Source: Phycisphaerales bacterium UBA5793 (GTDB lineage Bacteria; Planctomycetota; Phycisphaerae; Phycisphaerales; UBA5793). From it: a stretch of DNA of 64,000 bases. The position numbers and the translations under genes were made by a program. Shown here in pieces: positions 63,410 to 64,000 of the stretch (positions within the stretch are counted from its first letter, which is position 1; each line of letters starts with the position of its first letter). The stretch covers positions 58,275 to 122,274 of the forward strand of contig DIDT01000073.1 in NCBI GenBank assembly GCA_002418285.1, read 5' to 3'. Below the pieces are notes generated by a model that was not told the DNA's origin, ran no database searches, and saw only the letters and a list, made by a program, of their open reading frames with translations.

Positions 63410-63841
63410 CTAGTGCCCAGTGCCTGGCCTCTTCTTCCCCCTCCCCCAGTACCGCCCGAAAACCTGCACCACCATCAGGATGATCACGGCAAGACCAATC
63501 GCGTCGATGATCATGACACTTTCGTTCGCGATGTCGAACTTGGCGCCCAGCCAGTGCGTCAGCGTCACGAACACCGGCAGGACGATCAGCAACAGCACCC
63601 AGCCGAACATGACTCGCTTGGGCATGGCCGGCCCCGTCTTCTCGATCAACTCATTCGACCGCATCTCAACGCCCTGCTCCATTTCCTCCGGACTGGCGCC
63701 GTGCCGGCCGACCACGTGGGCGTCAGCAATCCCCTCGCGCCGAGCCTCGGCGATCGCCTCGGCTTCGCTCTTCGCCTTGATCGGAATGCTGGTGGTAATC
63801 CCCGCTTCCTCCTCGATCCCGCGAATCTCATACACAGGCAT
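63410..63841 (-). CDS. Small membrane protein with N-terminal cytoplasmic domain
   Basis: 143 residues from the ATG at 63841, preceded by AAAGGAGG with 7-bp spacing; a longer frame to 63955 lacks this support. The N-terminal ~65 residues are soluble and charged (PVYEIRGIEEEAGITTSIPI, AEAIAEARREGIADAHVVGR); two membrane helices follow (VMFGWVLLLIVLPVFVTLTH and VMIIDAIGLAVIILMVVQVF). The C-terminus is basic. Family not recognised. Confidence 0.65.
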   Translation of the reverse strand: MPVYEIRGIEEEAGITTSIPIKAKSEAEAIAEARREGIADAHVVGRHGASPEEMEQGVEMRSNELIEKTGPAMPKRVMFGWVLLLIVLPVFVTLTHWLGAKFDIANESVMIIDAIGLAVIILMVVQVFGRYWGRGKKRPGTGH

Positions 63842-64000
63842 CTCGAGCCTCCTTTCAAGAGTCTCCATTAAGAAACTACGTTGGACGGACGGCCGAAGGT
63901 CTGCGGGTTTCGCCCAATAGGTCAGCACGCGGCGACGGGTTGAATGGGCGTGCATGCGTTCTGGAAGTCGTCAAGCTGCGATCTCTGAAATACCCGGTCG

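Overview
The window looks like a GC-rich chromosome segment from a Gram-negative member of the Planctomycetota, most likely Phycisphaerae-like. That placement is inferred from a dockerin-like repeat inside a giant YD-repeat protein, Tat-exported Gfo/Idh oxidoreductase and asparaginase enzymes, a VIT/VWA protein, lpxB (lipid A, hence an outer membrane), mqnC (futalosine route to menaquinone) and a Dpp/Opp permease with an enlarged DppC. No marker gene proves the taxonomy.

Region 1 (1-11.2 kb) is an anti-phage defence island with four modules: the 3' end of a TaqI/Eco57I-type DNA methyltransferase; a SPARDA pair (catalytically dead short Argonaute plus DREN-APAZ nuclease); a three-gene unit of Rad50/SMC-like ATPase, HEAT-repeat histidine kinase and response regulator, which I cannot assign to a named system; and a Pycsar-type operon (class III nucleotide cyclase, an E2/UBC-like protein, and a cNMP-binding TIR effector). 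Genes inside each multi-gene module overlap by 1-4 bp or nearly abut, so each is probably expressed and inherited as a unit. The ATPase-kinase-regulator unit and the cyclase/E2-like/TIR arrangement are the best candidates for something undescribed.

Region 2 (11.2-24.8 kb, all minus strand) is a polymorphic-toxin locus. A 2,528-residue secreted Rhs protein ends in an HHxLPQ nuclease-like tip, followed by its likely immunity gene. Downstream lie an orphan Rhs tip (274-bp gap-free direct repeat of the Rhs core, with a nonsense mutation), a CXXCG-type immunity gene, HEAT-repeat and Imm1-like immunity genes, and several fragments. This is a typical record of tip exchange and decay.

Region 3 (25-64 kb) is mostly housekeeping and metabolic: a MoaD/ThiS-like plus BNR-repeat pair, a five-gene dipeptide/oligopeptide ABC importer, a persulfide dioxygenase-rhodanese fusion, glycosylasparaginase, an ABC-2 exporter, a Na+/H+ antiporter, an oxidoreductase with a strong terminator, tRNA-Ala(TGC), a VIT/VWA protein, a nucleotidyltransferase, a CysQ-like phosphatase, a QueC-like protein, mqnC, an HDAC-like deacetylase, a TlpA-like thioredoxin, lpxB, a GH113-like protein, smc, and several small membrane or secreted hypotheticals.
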